From Treponema sp. (GTDB lineage: Bacteria > Spirochaetota > Spirochaetia > Treponematales > Breznakiellaceae), in contig JAIWNU010000040.1 in NCBI GenBank assembly GCA_020216655.1, positions 1-17,921 on the forward strand: a stretch of DNA of 17,921 nt. Direction: 5' to 3'. Made by a program: the position numbers and the translations under genes. Shown piece by piece: positions 1-8,035 of the stretch. Below the pieces are notes generated by a model. That model ran no database searches and was not told the origin of the DNA. It saw only the letters and a program-made list of their open reading frames with translations. Each line of letters opens with the position of its first letter. Position 1 is the stretch's first letter.

Positions 1-80
1 AAATATTCAGAACCCTTAAAATGGGTAAGCAATTCTTTTGGAAGCGTAATTTGATTTTTGGAACTTACTTTACAAAGCAT
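1..80 (-). CDS. AbrB/MazE-like (SpoVT-AbrB) DNA-binding protein, N-terminal part
   Basis: Only the first 26 codons are in the window; the gene runs off the left edge. The translation begins MLCKVSSKNQITLPKELL, which closely matches the opening beta-strand and helix of the swapped-hairpin AbrB fold (K-V-S-S-K-x-Q-I-T-L-P-K). Such proteins are transition-state regulators or the antitoxin half of toxin-antitoxin pairs. The start is supported by a GAGGAG ribosome site at 88-93, seven bases upstream of the ATG at 80, and by a strong promoter at 99-127. Whether a toxin gene follows cannot be seen. The family call rests on one motif only. Confidence 0.7.
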   Translation of the reverse strand, partial: MLCKVSSKNQITLPKELLTHFKGSEY

Positions 81-98
81 AACAAAACTCCTCAGTAA

Positions 99-127
99 AA
101 TATATGGAAAGTAAAGTTTTCTGTCAA
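99..127 (-). promoter_or_regulatory. sigma70-type promoter for the AbrB-like gene
   Basis: On the minus strand a perfect TTGACA (122-127) is followed after exactly 17 bases by TATATT (99-104). The predicted start point near position 92 would leave a very short 5' leader that begins around the ribosome site. Confidence 0.6.
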
Positions 128-180
128 ATTTACATCTAGAAAATATGATAAGCATGCCTTTCAATGAATGAAATAAAGAT

Positions 181-209
181 TTGCTTTTACCTCCAAGTCC
201 CTCTATACT
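181..209 (+). promoter_or_regulatory. sigma70-type promoter for the NTF2-SDR-flavoprotein operon
   Basis: TTGCTT (181-186), 17-base spacer, TATACT (204-209). Transcription would start near 216, ahead of the GAGAGG ribosome site at 235-240. This excludes the upstream in-frame TTG at 181 as a start codon and supports ATG 250. Confidence 0.5.
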
Positions 210-249
210 AAGAATCATTACGGAAAAAAGAAAAGAGAGGGACCTATTG

Positions 250-699
250 ATGAACGACGACCCCTATGTGATTACCAGTCTTGAGCAGTTTACTGCCCTC
301 TGGAGCCAGACCTATAACCGGGAAGGAAAACCCGACTGGTCCCACATTATTCCCTATTATGACGAAGCTATTCATTTCCGGGACTGTATTCAGGAAGTCC
401 AGGGGCTTAAGAATTTCAGAGAATTAACGGAACGGCTCACTAAGCGTTCTCAGGATCTTTCCATGGCTATAAAAAATGCGGTCATGCAGGACCGCCTCAT
501 CTATATGGAATGGGAAATGACCATCCTTTTCAGAAATACCCGGTCTTCGGTTGTGTATGGGGCGAGCAGAATACTCCTTAATGAACGGGGAAAGATTGTA
601 GATCAGCGGGATTATTATGATCTCTGGGGTGATATTTTTGATAACATCCCTGGGTTTAACAGGATGTATCGATCCTTTATGAGACGGGTGTTCGGATAA
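250..699 (+). CDS. NTF2/SnoaL-like domain protein
   Basis: A 149-residue cytoplasmic protein with no signal peptide or membrane segment. Its size and pattern (an N-terminal helix with LWSQTYN, then a PDWSHIIPYYDEAIHFRDCIQE stretch, a basic helix LTERLTKRSQDL and C-terminal strands with YMEWEMTILF) fit the cone-shaped NTF2-like fold used by SnoaL-type cyclases, isomerases and accessory ligand-binding proteins. ATG 250 is chosen because GAGAGG lies nine bases upstream and a promoter ends at 209; TTG 181 and TTG 247 are in frame but less likely. It ends one base before the SDR gene, so the two are almost certainly co-transcribed. The substrate is unknown; it may be an enzyme or a non-catalytic partner of the two oxidoreductases that follow. 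Confidence 0.75.
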   Translation: MNDDPYVITSLEQFTALWSQTYNREGKPDWSHIIPYYDEAIHFRDCIQEVQGLKNFRELTERLTKRSQDLSMAIKNAVMQDRLIYMEWEMTILFRNTRSSVVYGASRILLNERGKIVDQRDYYDLWGDIFDNIPGFNRMYRSFMRRVFG

Positions 700-700
700 C

Positions 701-1678
701 ATGGAAAAGCAAACACTTTTTGCCCGCATGAAACGGTATTGGCCCCAATACAAGTGGTCCAATGTAGGGGAAATGATGCAGCATAATCGGCTTCCTCCAA
801 AGGAATGCCATGAAGATTTCCGGGGTAAGCTTGTGGTCATTAGCGGGGCCACCTCCGGTATCGGGTACCATACGGCCCGCCGTTATGCCGCAGCGGGGGC
901 AGATATTCTTTCTATCAACAGGAATCCTGAAAAATCGCAGGCCCTCTGCCAGGAACTCCGCGGTGAATTTGGTGTCCGCTGCGACGCCATGGTGGCGGAC
1001 CTTTCGGTATTGGCGGATATTCACCGGGTGGCCCAGGAGCTTAAAGCTTGGCCCCGGCCCATCGATGTGCTCATCCACAATGCGGGGGTGTATCTGAATA
1101 AGCGGACCGAAACCGTTGATGGCCTTGAAACGACCTTTGCGGTCCATTACCTCTCATCTTTTATCATCAATTATTTACTCCTTGACCGGCTTAAGGAGGA
1201 AGGGCGGGCTCGTATATTGTTTGTCAGCTCTGAGGGGTACCGTTTTGCGGTCTGGGGGCTCGATCTGGATAACCTGCAATTTGAACGGGGCGGGTATTCG
1301 GGGCTAAAGGCCTACGGGTCTGCAAAAACGGCCCAGATCCTTTCCATGCACCGCTTTGCGGAGCTTTTAAAGGGGTCGGGGGTGACCATAAATGCCATGC
1401 ATCCAGGTATGGTGGCCACCAATACGGGGAACGAAAACAACGCTTTTTACCGCTGGTACAAAAAGAATTTTATTGACCGCTATTCTCAGTCTCCCGCAGT
1501 GTCTGCGGAAGCACTCTATTATTTGGGTGTTTCTCCAGAACTAGCGGGGATGACCGACAGGTTTTTTAATTTGACAACCCAGGAAAACCTTGCGCCGCCT
1601 GCTCTGGATCTTGAGATGGCGGAGCTTCTCTGGCCTATCAGCATGCAGCTGGGGAGACTTTCGGGGGGACTGCAATGA
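701..1678 (+). CDS. Short-chain dehydrogenase/reductase (SDR), NAD(P)-dependent
   Basis: A 325-residue classical SDR with about 40 extra residues at the N terminus. Seen in order: the nucleotide-binding loop GATSGIG at residues 49-55, the structural HNAG at 126-129, the strand-5 serines FVSS at 174-177, and the catalytic Y-x3-K as YGSAK at 205-209, followed by NAMHPGMV. The long spacing between serine and tyrosine resembles the retinol-dehydrogenase/WWOX-like branch, which reduces or oxidises hydrophobic alcohols, ketones or aldehydes. It starts one base after the NTF2-like gene with only a poor ribosome site, suggesting translational coupling, and its stop overlaps the next start in ATGA. 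The real substrate cannot be deduced. Confidence 0.9.
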   Translation: MEKQTLFARMKRYWPQYKWSNVGEMMQHNRLPPKECHEDFRGKLVVISGATSGIGYHTARRYAAAGADILSINRNPEKSQALCQELRGEFGVRCDAMVADLSVLADIHRVAQELKAWPRPIDVLIHNAGVYLNKRTETVDGLETTFAVHYLSSFIINYLLLDRLKEEGRARILFVSSEGYRFAVWGLDLDNLQFERGGYSGLKAYGSAKTAQILSMHRFAELLKGSGVTINAMHPGMVATNTGNENNAFYRWYKKNFIDRYSQSPAVSAEALYYLGVSPELAGMTDRFFNLTTQENLAPPALDLEMAELLWPISMQLGRLSGGLQ

Positions 1679-3267
1679 TGGAAGCCCATGAACTCATTGT
1701 TGTCGGGGGCGGCATAGCGGGGCTCACCGCCGCTGCCTATGCTGCAAAACGGGGTATGGACGTACTCCTTATAGAAAAGAACGAAACCTGCGGGGGGCTT
1801 ATTAATACCTTTGCCCGAGATGGCTTTACCTTTGACGGCGGTGTACGGGCCCTGGAAAGCGCGGGCATTATAAAACCCATGCTGGCGGATTTAGGGATTG
1901 AGCTTCCCAGCGTAAAAAGCCCCGTTTCGGTTGGTATTGGGAAAGACATTATTACCGTAGAGAGCGAAGGGGATCTGGAAGCTTATGCAGCGCTGCTCCG
2001 CAGAACCTATCCTGAAAGCGGCGAAGATATTGATAGGCTTGTGTCGCTAATTCGAACCGTTATGTCCCACATGAAGATCCTCTATGCGGTGGATAACCCG
2101 CTCTTTAAAAACTTCCGGGAGGACCTGGGGTATTTTCTGCGGGTATACCTTCCCTGGATGGGTAAATTTATCCTTACCCTCCGGAAACTGGATAGTCTCA
2201 AGGGCCCGGTGGAAGAGTACCTTGCGGGCATCATTAAAAATCCCTCTCTGAGGGATATTGTGGATCAGCATTTTTTTAAGGCCACGCCGACCTTTTTTGC
2301 CATGAGCTACTTTTACCTCTACACCGATTATTTTTATCCCCTTGGCGGTGTTGGGAAGCTCCCTGAGCGGGTCCAGGAAAAATTCCTTAGGTTCGGCGGA
2401 AAACTCAAAACGGGGCGGCGGATTGTAGCCGTGAAACCTGCGGAAAAAGTGCTGGTCGATGACCAGGGCTACAGTTACCAGTACAAGAAGCTCATTTGGG
2501 CCGCGGATCTGCGTTTTCTCTATGCCAATACGGAAACAAACGGACTTCCTGAGCCGGTAGTCCGAAATATTGCTGCCAAAAAGACTGCCATGGAGGGGGC
2601 GAAAAGTTCCGAATCGGTGTTTACCCTTTTTATCGCGGCTGACCTGCCGCCAGACTATTTTAGCGCCCTGTCCCGGGGGCATTTTTTCTATAACCCCTCA
2701 GCCCAGGGGCTGGGTGCCATTCACCGCAAGGAGCTTGCATCGCTTCTAGAACGGTGGGAACGGCTGAGCCGAGCTACTATTCTGGACTGGCTCGATCGGT
2801 TTTGCCGCTACAACACCTATGAAATATCAATTCCTGTATTAAAGGATCCCCAGGCGGCCCCTCCGGGCAAGACCGGTATCATTGCGAGCCTCCTTTTTGA
2901 TTACGAACTAGTTAAACGGGTCCATACCGATGGCTGGTACGATGGGTTTAAGGCCTACCTGGAACAAAAAATCCTTTCGGTGCTTACTGAAAACCTATAC
3001 CCCCAGCTTTCGGGCCGCATCCTTTTTTCGTTTTCCGCGAGCCCCCTCAGTATCGAAGAACGGGTAGCAAGCTCCGGGGGTGCAATTGTCGGCTGGTCCT
3101 TTGAATACCCCATCCCGGTTACTTCCAGCATGCTTGGCGTAAACGAGTCGGTTCTGACGGCCATTCCTGATATATACCAGGCAGGCCAATGGTCCTACAG
3201 TCCGACCGGAGTGCCCACGTCGATTATGACCGGTCGTCTTGCAGCTGACCGGGTGGCAAAAAAATAG
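1675..3267 (+). CDS. FAD-dependent phytoene desaturase/carotenoid isomerase-like oxidoreductase
   Basis: A 530-residue flavoprotein. The N terminus carries the dinucleotide-binding loop VVGGGIAGLTAA (residues 9-20), an acidic end of strand 2 (LLIEKN) and the CGGLINTF motif typical of the phytoene desaturase/CrtISO/amine-oxidase superfamily. The C terminus has the second FAD motif, DIYQAGQWSYSPTGVPTSIM, near residues 497-516. The family desaturates, isomerises or saturates polyene and isoprenoid substrates. No phytoene synthase or other carotenoid gene lies nearby, so a carotenoid role is not supported; modification of a lipid or polyketide-like substrate together with the SDR and NTF2-like protein is an inference. 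The start overlaps the SDR stop (ATGA), with a G-rich ribosome site just upstream. Confidence 0.82.
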   Translation: MMEAHELIVVGGGIAGLTAAAYAAKRGMDVLLIEKNETCGGLINTFARDGFTFDGGVRALESAGIIKPMLADLGIELPSVKSPVSVGIGKDIITVESEGDLEAYAALLRRTYPESGEDIDRLVSLIRTVMSHMKILYAVDNPLFKNFREDLGYFLRVYLPWMGKFILTLRKLDSLKGPVEEYLAGIIKNPSLRDIVDQHFFKATPTFFAMSYFYLYTDYFYPLGGVGKLPERVQEKFLRFGGKLKTGRRIVAVKPAEKVLVDDQGYSYQYKKLIWAADLRFLYANTETNGLPEPVVRNIAAKKTAMEGAKSSESVFTLFIAADLPPDYFSALSRGHFFYNPSAQGLGAIHRKELASLLERWERLSRATILDWLDRFCRYNTYEISIPVLKDPQAAPPGKTGIIASLLFDYELVKRVHTDGWYDGFKAYLEQKILSVLTENLYPQLSGRILFSFSASPLSIEERVASSGGAIVGWSFEYPIPVTSSMLGVNESVLTAIPDIYQAGQWSYSPTGVPTSIMTGRLAADRVAKK

Positions 3268-3380
3268 CCCTCAAAGAGGCTGCCCCTCGTTGCCCCACTG
3301 TCCCTTCGGTATTTTTCCGCAGTCATTGTGTAAAATTTCCATTTATACTATAAAACTGGCAGCACAGAAGGAGCCAGGCT

Positions 3381-3875
3381 ATGCAGGTATTGGTTGGAAT
3401 GATTATGGGATCCAGTTCCGATTGGGAAACCATGAGTCACGGAGCGGCCCTGCTCGATGAATTAGGGATTCCCTATGAGGTGGAAGTGGTGTCGGCCCAC
3501 AGAACACCGGATAAACTTTTTTCCTATGCAGAACAGGCCGAGGGCCGGGGCATCGAGGTTATTATTGCCGGCGCTGGCGGAGCGGCCCATTTGCCGGGCA
3601 TGACGGCCGCAAAAACCTCCCTGCCGGTGCTGGGCGTTCCGGTCCAGTCCAAGGCCTTAAATGGTCTTGATTCACTGCTCTCTATTGTACAGATGCCTGC
3701 AGGGATTCCTGTGGGAACCCTGGCTATCGGTAAGGCCGGGGCTGTTAATGCGGCCATCCTTGCGGCAAGCATCCTGGCAAATAAATATCCAGAAATCCGA
3801 GAACGGCTTAAGGCATACCGGCAAAAGCAGACCGAGACGGTATTAGCTAAGCCAGATCCCCGGGAGGTCCTATGA
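3381..3875 (+). CDS. purE: N5-carboxyaminoimidazole ribonucleotide mutase, PurE class I
   Basis: 164 residues, the usual length. PurE moves the carboxyl group of N5-CAIR to carbon 4 to give CAIR in de novo purine synthesis. Visible motifs: MGSSSDW at residues 9-15, the catalytic histidine in SAHRTP (H40), [10 protein letters not shown] at 64-73 and the long conserved block from VPVQSK to GKAGAVNAA. The [10 protein letters not shown] form marks class I, which needs PurK, as opposed to the CO2-using class II. The start is fixed by AAGGAG about eight bases upstream. A possible -10 (TATACT, 3344-3349) lies in the 113-base gap after the flavoprotein gene, but its -35 is poor. The stop overlaps purK in ATGA, so the two are translationally coupled. 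Confidence 0.95.
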   Translation: MQVLVGMIMGSSSDWETMSHGAALLDELGIPYEVEVVSAHRTPDKLFSYAEQAEGRGIEVIIAGAGGAAHLPGMTAAKTSLPVLGVPVQSKALNGLDSLLSIVQMPAGIPVGTLAIGKAGAVNAAILAASILANKYPEIRERLKAYRQKQTETVLAKPDPREVL

Positions 3876-5032
3876 GCGAATACGGCGCATTACCGCCCAA
3901 GCCGGCGCAGGGGCCCCGCACCGCCGCCCAGCCAAGCAGCGCTCCCATGAAGCGGATCGGTATCCTGGGCGGCGGCCAGCTTGCCCGCATGCTGGCCTTG
4001 GCGGGCCACAGCCTGGGACTGGAGTTTGCATTCCTTGACCCCGCTCCCGACGCCTGCGCCGCTGCGGTGGCCCGCCAGGTGCGGGGCCCCTACGACGATG
4101 CAGCAAAACTGGAAGAGCTCGCTTCCTGGGCAGATATTATCACCTATGAGTTCGAAAATGTGCCGGCCCAGGCGGTCCGGTTTTTGGAGGAAGGCCGGCG
4201 GCTGGTCTATCCCCCGGCAGAAGCCCTGGCCGTATCCCGGGACCGGCTTTCGGAAAAGACGCTTTTTACCGAGCTTGGTATTCCTACCCCGGCCTTTGCG
4301 GCCATAGAAAGCCTTTCGGATCTTGAGGCGGCGGTAAAAACTATTGGACTTCCTGCGGTATTAAAAACGCGAACCCTGGGCTATGACGGCAAGGGCCAGT
4401 CGGTGCTTCGCCGCACCGAAGACTGTGCCGCCGCCTGGGCTCATATTCAAGGTCGGAGCGCCATCCTCGAAGCCTTTGTGCCCTTTACCCGGGAAGTTTC
4501 GATTATTGCTGTCCGGAGCAGCACAGGAGAAGAAGCCTTTTATCCCCTGACTGAAAATATACACCGGGAGGGTATCCTCAGGTTCTCCCGTCCCCATGCC
4601 GCTGATCCGCGCCAAGCGGAAGCGGAGTCTTATGCCAGAAAAATTCTGGACCAGCTCGATTATGTCGGGGTCCTTGCCCTCGAGCTTTTTGACACCCCCG
4701 AAGCTCTGGTGGCCAACGAGACTGCCCCTCGGGTTCACAATTCGGGCCACTGGACCATAGAAGGGGCCTATACAAGCCAGTTCGAAAACCACCTGCGGGC
4801 TATTCTGGGGCTTCCTTTGGGTCGTACCGACCTGCGGGGGAGCGCTGCCATGGTAAACTGCATCGGAAGCTTGCCAAAGCGGGAAGAAATTCTTGCCATA
4901 CCGGGGGCCCACTATCACGATTATGGCAAGGAAGCACGTCCCGGCCGCAAGGTGGGCCACTATACGCTGTCCGCCGCAAGCGACGATGAGCTTGATGAGC
5001 TTATTCGGCGCTTTGTACCGTCATCAATATAA
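3872..5032 (+). CDS. purK: N5-carboxyaminoimidazole ribonucleotide synthase, PurK
   Basis: 386 residues; ATP-grasp enzyme that uses ATP and bicarbonate to carboxylate AIR to N5-CAIR, the substrate of PurE. Seen: the nucleotide-fold start [20 protein letters not shown], the ATP-grasp loop [24 protein letters not shown] and the metal/ATP block [14 protein letters not shown] near the C-terminal third, ending with the typical [11 protein letters not shown]. The first 25 residues (Ala/Pro-rich) precede the point where PurK proteins usually begin ([13 protein letters not shown] 3947). The longer start is preferred because GGGAGG sits four bases upstream and it overlaps purE in ATGA, while ATG 3947 has no ribosome site. 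The extension is therefore probably real, but ATG 3947 remains possible. Confidence 0.95.
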   Translation: MSEYGALPPKPAQGPRTAAQPSSAPMKRIGILGGGQLARMLALAGHSLGLEFAFLDPAPDACAAAVARQVRGPYDDAAKLEELASWADIITYEFENVPAQAVRFLEEGRRLVYPPAEALAVSRDRLSEKTLFTELGIPTPAFAAIESLSDLEAAVKTIGLPAVLKTRTLGYDGKGQSVLRRTEDCAAAWAHIQGRSAILEAFVPFTREVSIIAVRSSTGEEAFYPLTENIHREGILRFSRPHAADPRQAEAESYARKILDQLDYVGVLALELFDTPEALVANETAPRVHNSGHWTIEGAYTSQFENHLRAILGLPLGRTDLRGSAAMVNCIGSLPKREEILAIPGAHYHDYGKEARPGRKVGHYTLSAASDDELDELIRRFVPSSI

Positions 5033-5804
5033 ATCCCCCTATGACGCCCAGCTTCCAGAGCCAGGTATGGCGGCAGATTATCCAGTTTATGTTTCGCCGC
5101 AAGGCCCTATTGTGCTGTATTTTCATGGAGGGGTCTATGTTCTTGGGTCTATCGAGTCATCTCTCCTTTTGTGCGCCCCCCTGGCGGAAGCCCTGTCGCT
5201 TCCGATGTTCCTGTTCGAATACCGGCTTGCGCCGGAACATCCCTATCCGGCCGCATTGGATGACGCCCTCGCGGCCTATCACTGGCTCCGCTCCAGCGGG
5301 TATCAGGGTGAGCAGATTGTGTTTCTGGGAGATTCGGCTGGCGGGGGCCTCGCGTTGGCCGCAGCCATGGCTCTGCGCGACAGGGACGAGCCCTTGCCGG
5401 GAGCGCTCCTCCTTTACTCTCCCTGGACTGACCTGACAAACTCAAGCGATTCCCACCGCACGAACGCTGGCCGAGACGTGATGCTGACTACCGGCATGCT
5501 CCAGCGCTGGGCTCGATCCTATGCTGGGTCTCGGCCCCTCGATGATCCATATATCTCCCCCCGTTTTGGATCCTTTAAGGATCTCCCGCCCATACTTATC
5601 CAGGTTGATGAAAGTGAAATCTTTTTAGATGACAGCCGTTCAGTCGCCGACGCGGCTCGTGCCGCTGGGGTTCCTGTGGAACTGGAGATATGGCAGGGTC
5701 TCTGGCATGTGTGGCCAGCGGTGGGAACCATGATTCCCGAAACGATGCTCTCTTTTCAGCGTATAAAGGATTTTTTAAGCCCCTTTCTCAAATATACAAA
5801 CTAG
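4986..5804 (+). CDS. Alpha/beta hydrolase, hormone-sensitive-lipase-like (family IV)
   Basis: Serine hydrolase probably acting on esters. From ATG 4986 it is 272 residues: the oxyanion motif HGG at 47-49, EYRLAPEHPYPAALDD soon after, the nucleophile elbow GDSAGG at 115-120 (Ser117), an acidic cluster DESEIFLDD, and the catalytic His241 in GLWHVWP. These are diagnostic of the HSL/acetyl-esterase family. The start is uncertain: ATG 4986 and 4995 lie inside the end of purK in another frame, ATG 5067 lies after it, and none has a good ribosome site. The N-terminal cap region is shorter than usual for the family. It follows purK with an overlap, so coupling is likely. Its stop overlaps that of the convergent radical SAM gene. 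Confidence 0.85.
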   Translation: MSLMSLFGALYRHQYKSPYDAQLPEPGMAADYPVYVSPQGPIVLYFHGGVYVLGSIESSLLLCAPLAEALSLPMFLFEYRLAPEHPYPAALDDALAAYHWLRSSGYQGEQIVFLGDSAGGGLALAAAMALRDRDEPLPGALLLYSPWTDLTNSSDSHRTNAGRDVMLTTGMLQRWARSYAGSRPLDDPYISPRFGSFKDLPPILIQVDESEIFLDDSRSVADAARAAGVPVELEIWQGLWHVWPAVGTMIPETMLSFQRIKDFLSPFLKYTN

Positions 5805-6727
5805 ACAAAAACCTCGACCGGAATAGTATAAGGCGCCAGTTTCTGTATCAGAGAGGCCCGGCGCTCAAGAAGATACGCTTCGTTAACCGGTTCGGCCAGG
5901 GGGTCCTCCGGTGCGGGGCGGGCCTTCCCGTAAAGCTGCAGGCGCTGGGGACCGGGCCGCGGCGGAGGTACAGTGCTTGATAGTTCCACTAAACGGCGGA
6001 CCAGGTTTTCCCAGGCCTGGACTTCTTCCTGCGGAGCTGGTTGGCCGCCGATTTTACATACCATGGTCTGGATCACAAAGGGGGCCCGCCCCGCAAAGTC
6101 CTCGATGGCCCGGCACAGGCTATCAAAACTAATGGCGGAGCGGTTTATGTTCCGGTACCAGGCTTCGGTTCCCGCATCGACCTTAAGCCAGATTTCAAGC
6201 TCTTTCCCTGTCCCGCTGAAAGGTTCCATTACTCCCCTGGCTGCAGCGGCCAGGAAATTTGCCGTTTCTGGATCAAGAAGCCCGGTACCGTTAGTAATGA
6301 GTACCAGTTTTGCCTGTGGATACAATTCGTTCCGCAGCCGCCCGGCCATTTCAAGGGCCGGCCTCAAGGCTGGATGCAGGGTAGGCTCTCCATTGCCCGA
6401 AAATGAAAGGTCCTTTACATTCAGGTTTGTGCTAGTCTCCGAAGGAGAAAAAACTGGGTCAGAACGAAGTCCTTGGCTCCCATCCATATTCAGCGCCGCA
6501 GCAAATTCCCGCAGGCCCCGCTCCAGGGCTGGGAGCGAAAATTGTATGTCCGAGGTAAAGGGGAACACCTCGCAATAGGGGCAGTCAAAACTGCAGGTCT
6601 TTTTGTCCGGGAAGAGGTTAATGCCTATCGAAAGGCCTCGGGCCCTGCGGGATATGACAGGATAGACAATAGCTCCCGCTTCCCGGTCAAGCCGGTGGTC
6701 TTGGGCAGAACGAATGGTAAGCGCCAT
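5801..6727 (-). CDS. Radical SAM protein (COG0731-like)
   Basis: 308 residues. The cluster-binding motif is C45-x3-C49-x2-C52 within TCSFDCPYCE, which would hold a 4Fe-4S cluster and S-adenosylmethionine. A SFSGNGEPTLHP block (SAM-binding GGE-like motif) and LVLITNGTGL follow, as in the COG0731 group of Fe-S oxidoreductases related to wyosine-type enzymes. The spacing GINLFPDKKTCSFDCPYC is characteristic of that group, whose substrates are mostly unknown. The C terminus ends with PYTIPVEVFV. The ATG at 6727 has no strong ribosome site; a TATAGT hexamer just upstream on the minus strand would put the transcript start close to the codon. Convergent with the hydrolase, with the two stop codons sharing CTAG. 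Confidence 0.88.
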   Translation of the reverse strand: MALTIRSAQDHRLDREAGAIVYPVISRRARGLSIGINLFPDKKTCSFDCPYCEVFPFTSDIQFSLPALERGLREFAAALNMDGSQGLRSDPVFSPSETSTNLNVKDLSFSGNGEPTLHPALRPALEMAGRLRNELYPQAKLVLITNGTGLLDPETANFLAAAARGVMEPFSGTGKELEIWLKVDAGTEAWYRNINRSAISFDSLCRAIEDFAGRAPFVIQTMVCKIGGQPAPQEEVQAWENLVRRLVELSSTVPPPRPGPQRLQLYGKARPAPEDPLAEPVNEAYLLERRASLIQKLAPYTIPVEVFV

Positions 6728-6773
6728 ACCGAAACTATACTATTACGGGGACCTTCGGTCGAGCAAAAAAAAC

Positions 6774-6802
6774 TTTACAGCTGCGCCAAGGTAGGCTACA
6801 AT
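6774..6802 (+). promoter_or_regulatory. sigma70-type promoter for the GH5 gene
   Basis: TTTACA (6774-6779), 17-base spacer, TACAAT (6797-6802). A start near 6809 leaves about 49 bases before ATG 6858, with GGGGAG at 6845-6850. Confidence 0.6.
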
Positions 6803-6857
6803 TATATTGGTTGGTAATTATCAATCAATATATGACCGGATAAAGGGGAGCGAACCT

Positions 6858-7886
6858 ATGAAACCCATGTACAAAACAATCGGCATCGTTTTAGCATCAA
6901 TGTTAACGATCATCTCCTGTGCTCCGGACGATCGGTTCCTGGCGGTTGATAAGTCAGGCAAGACGGTGGTGGAACGTTTCGGCCAATTGCAGGTAATGGG
7001 GACCCGCCTTGGTACCCAGGATGGTAAACCGGTGCAGCTCCGGGGCATGAGTTCCTTTGGGCTTCAGTGGGCGGGCAAATATGCTAATGAAGCGGTGATT
7101 CAATGGCTCCGGGACGACTGGAACATGCAGGTATGGCGGGCCGCCATGTACCTGACCCAGGGGGGCTATATTGAAAACCCGGTTATTAAGGAAAAAGTAA
7201 TCAGCTCCATAGAAGCGGCCCTTAAATTGGGGATTTACGTTATCGTAGACTGGCATGTATTAAGTGATAAGAATCCCTTAGTGTACAAGGATAAGGCGAT
7301 CGAGTTTTTTACCGACATAGCCCAAAGGTACGGCACATACCCGAACATTATCTACGAAATCTGCAATGAACCGAATGGCAAGGATGTGACCTGGCAGGGC
7401 CAGATAAAGCCCTATGCGGAGGCTGTCATTGGCGCAATCAGGGCAATAGACCCGGATAATATTATTATTGTGGGCACCCCCAACTGGAGCCAGGATGTGG
7501 ATGTGGCTGCGGAAGATCCCATCAAAGACTACAAAAGCATCATGTATACCCTGCATTTCTATGCGGGGACCCACGGGGAAGAACTGCGGAAAAAGGCTGA
7601 AAAAGCGCTGGCCAAGGGGCTCCCGATTTTTGTTACCGAATGGGGGACCTCCGATGCTTCTGGCGGCGGAGGTTTTTATCCTGATCAGTCCAAAGTATGG
7701 CTTTCGTTCCTGAAAAAACACGGCATTTCATGGGTCAACTGGTCGGTGAACAACAAGGGCGAAGAATCGGGGACCCTGGTATACAACGCCGACCGAGAAG
7801 GAAAGGGCCGCTGGCAGGATGCGGACCTTTCTCCCTCAGGCCGATTTATCCGCAAGGTCCTCAGGAACGAAATACGGATTCCGTAA
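6858..7886 (+). CDS. GH5 endoglucanase (cellulase), probable lipoprotein
   Basis: 342 residues. Glycoside hydrolase family 5 enzymes cut beta-1,4-glucans with retention. Seen: LRGMSSFGLQW at 61-71, VIVDWHVL at 128-135, the acid/base glutamate in ICNEPN (Glu171), HFYAGTH at 233-239, the nucleophile glutamate in FVTEWGTSDASGG (Glu261) and SWVNWSVNNKGEESG. The set matches the GH5_2 bacterial endoglucanase subfamily. The N terminus is a short signal with a relaxed lipobox TIISC (Cys21), so the protein is probably lipid-anchored on the outer face of a membrane. There is no carbohydrate-binding module. ATG 6858 is chosen because GGGGAG lies seven bases upstream; in-frame codons before it would add residues ahead of the signal peptide. 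Confidence 0.93.
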   Translation: MKPMYKTIGIVLASMLTIISCAPDDRFLAVDKSGKTVVERFGQLQVMGTRLGTQDGKPVQLRGMSSFGLQWAGKYANEAVIQWLRDDWNMQVWRAAMYLTQGGYIENPVIKEKVISSIEAALKLGIYVIVDWHVLSDKNPLVYKDKAIEFFTDIAQRYGTYPNIIYEICNEPNGKDVTWQGQIKPYAEAVIGAIRAIDPDNIIIVGTPNWSQDVDVAAEDPIKDYKSIMYTLHFYAGTHGEELRKKAEKALAKGLPIFVTEWGTSDASGGGGFYPDQSKVWLSFLKKHGISWVNWSVNNKGEESGTLVYNADREGKGRWQDADLSPSGRFIRKVLRNEIRIP

Positions 7887-7956
7887 AAATTTTAATTTCT
7901 AAGTGGTCATTAAAACAAAAGCTTTATTTTGGTCTCTTCAATTAACTAAAAACTCA

Positions 7957-7985
7957 TTGGTGAAATTTAATAAATTAGATATAAT
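7957..7985 (+). promoter_or_regulatory. sigma70-type promoter for the chemoreceptor gene
   Basis: TTGGTG (7957-7962), 17-base spacer, perfect TATAAT (7980-7985). It lies in the AT-rich 149-base gap between the GH5 and chemoreceptor genes, where no intrinsic terminator is evident. I see no sigma28 (TAAA-N15-GCCGATAA) site. Confidence 0.55.
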
Positions 7986-8035
7986 TGTAGTCAATATTGT
8001 ATACAGAGCTGTCTATTAGCTCTATAGGAGTCATT

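Noticed and set aside
181..249. TTG 181 as the start of the NTF2-like gene
   Set aside because: It falls exactly on the -35 hexamer of a TTGCTT-N17-TATACT promoter and has no ribosome site; ATG 250 has GAGAGG.
2047..2682. Long minus-strand frame of 211 codons opposite the flavoprotein gene
   Set aside because: It is a shadow of a clearly conserved plus-strand gene, with no motif or ribosome site of its own.
3268..3380. Terminator or purine riboswitch before purE
   Set aside because: Only short imperfect hairpins (for example GAGG/CCTC) without a T run, and the space is too small and lacks the conserved purine aptamer loops.
7887..7950. Terminator after the GH5 gene
   Set aside because: The AT-rich stretch has self-complementarity (AAAG/CTTT) but no G+C stem followed by a T run.
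7997..8035. TTG 7997 as the start of the chemoreceptor
   Set aside because: It lies at the predicted transcript start, has no ribosome site and would add residues before the membrane segment; ATG 8036 has AGGAG.
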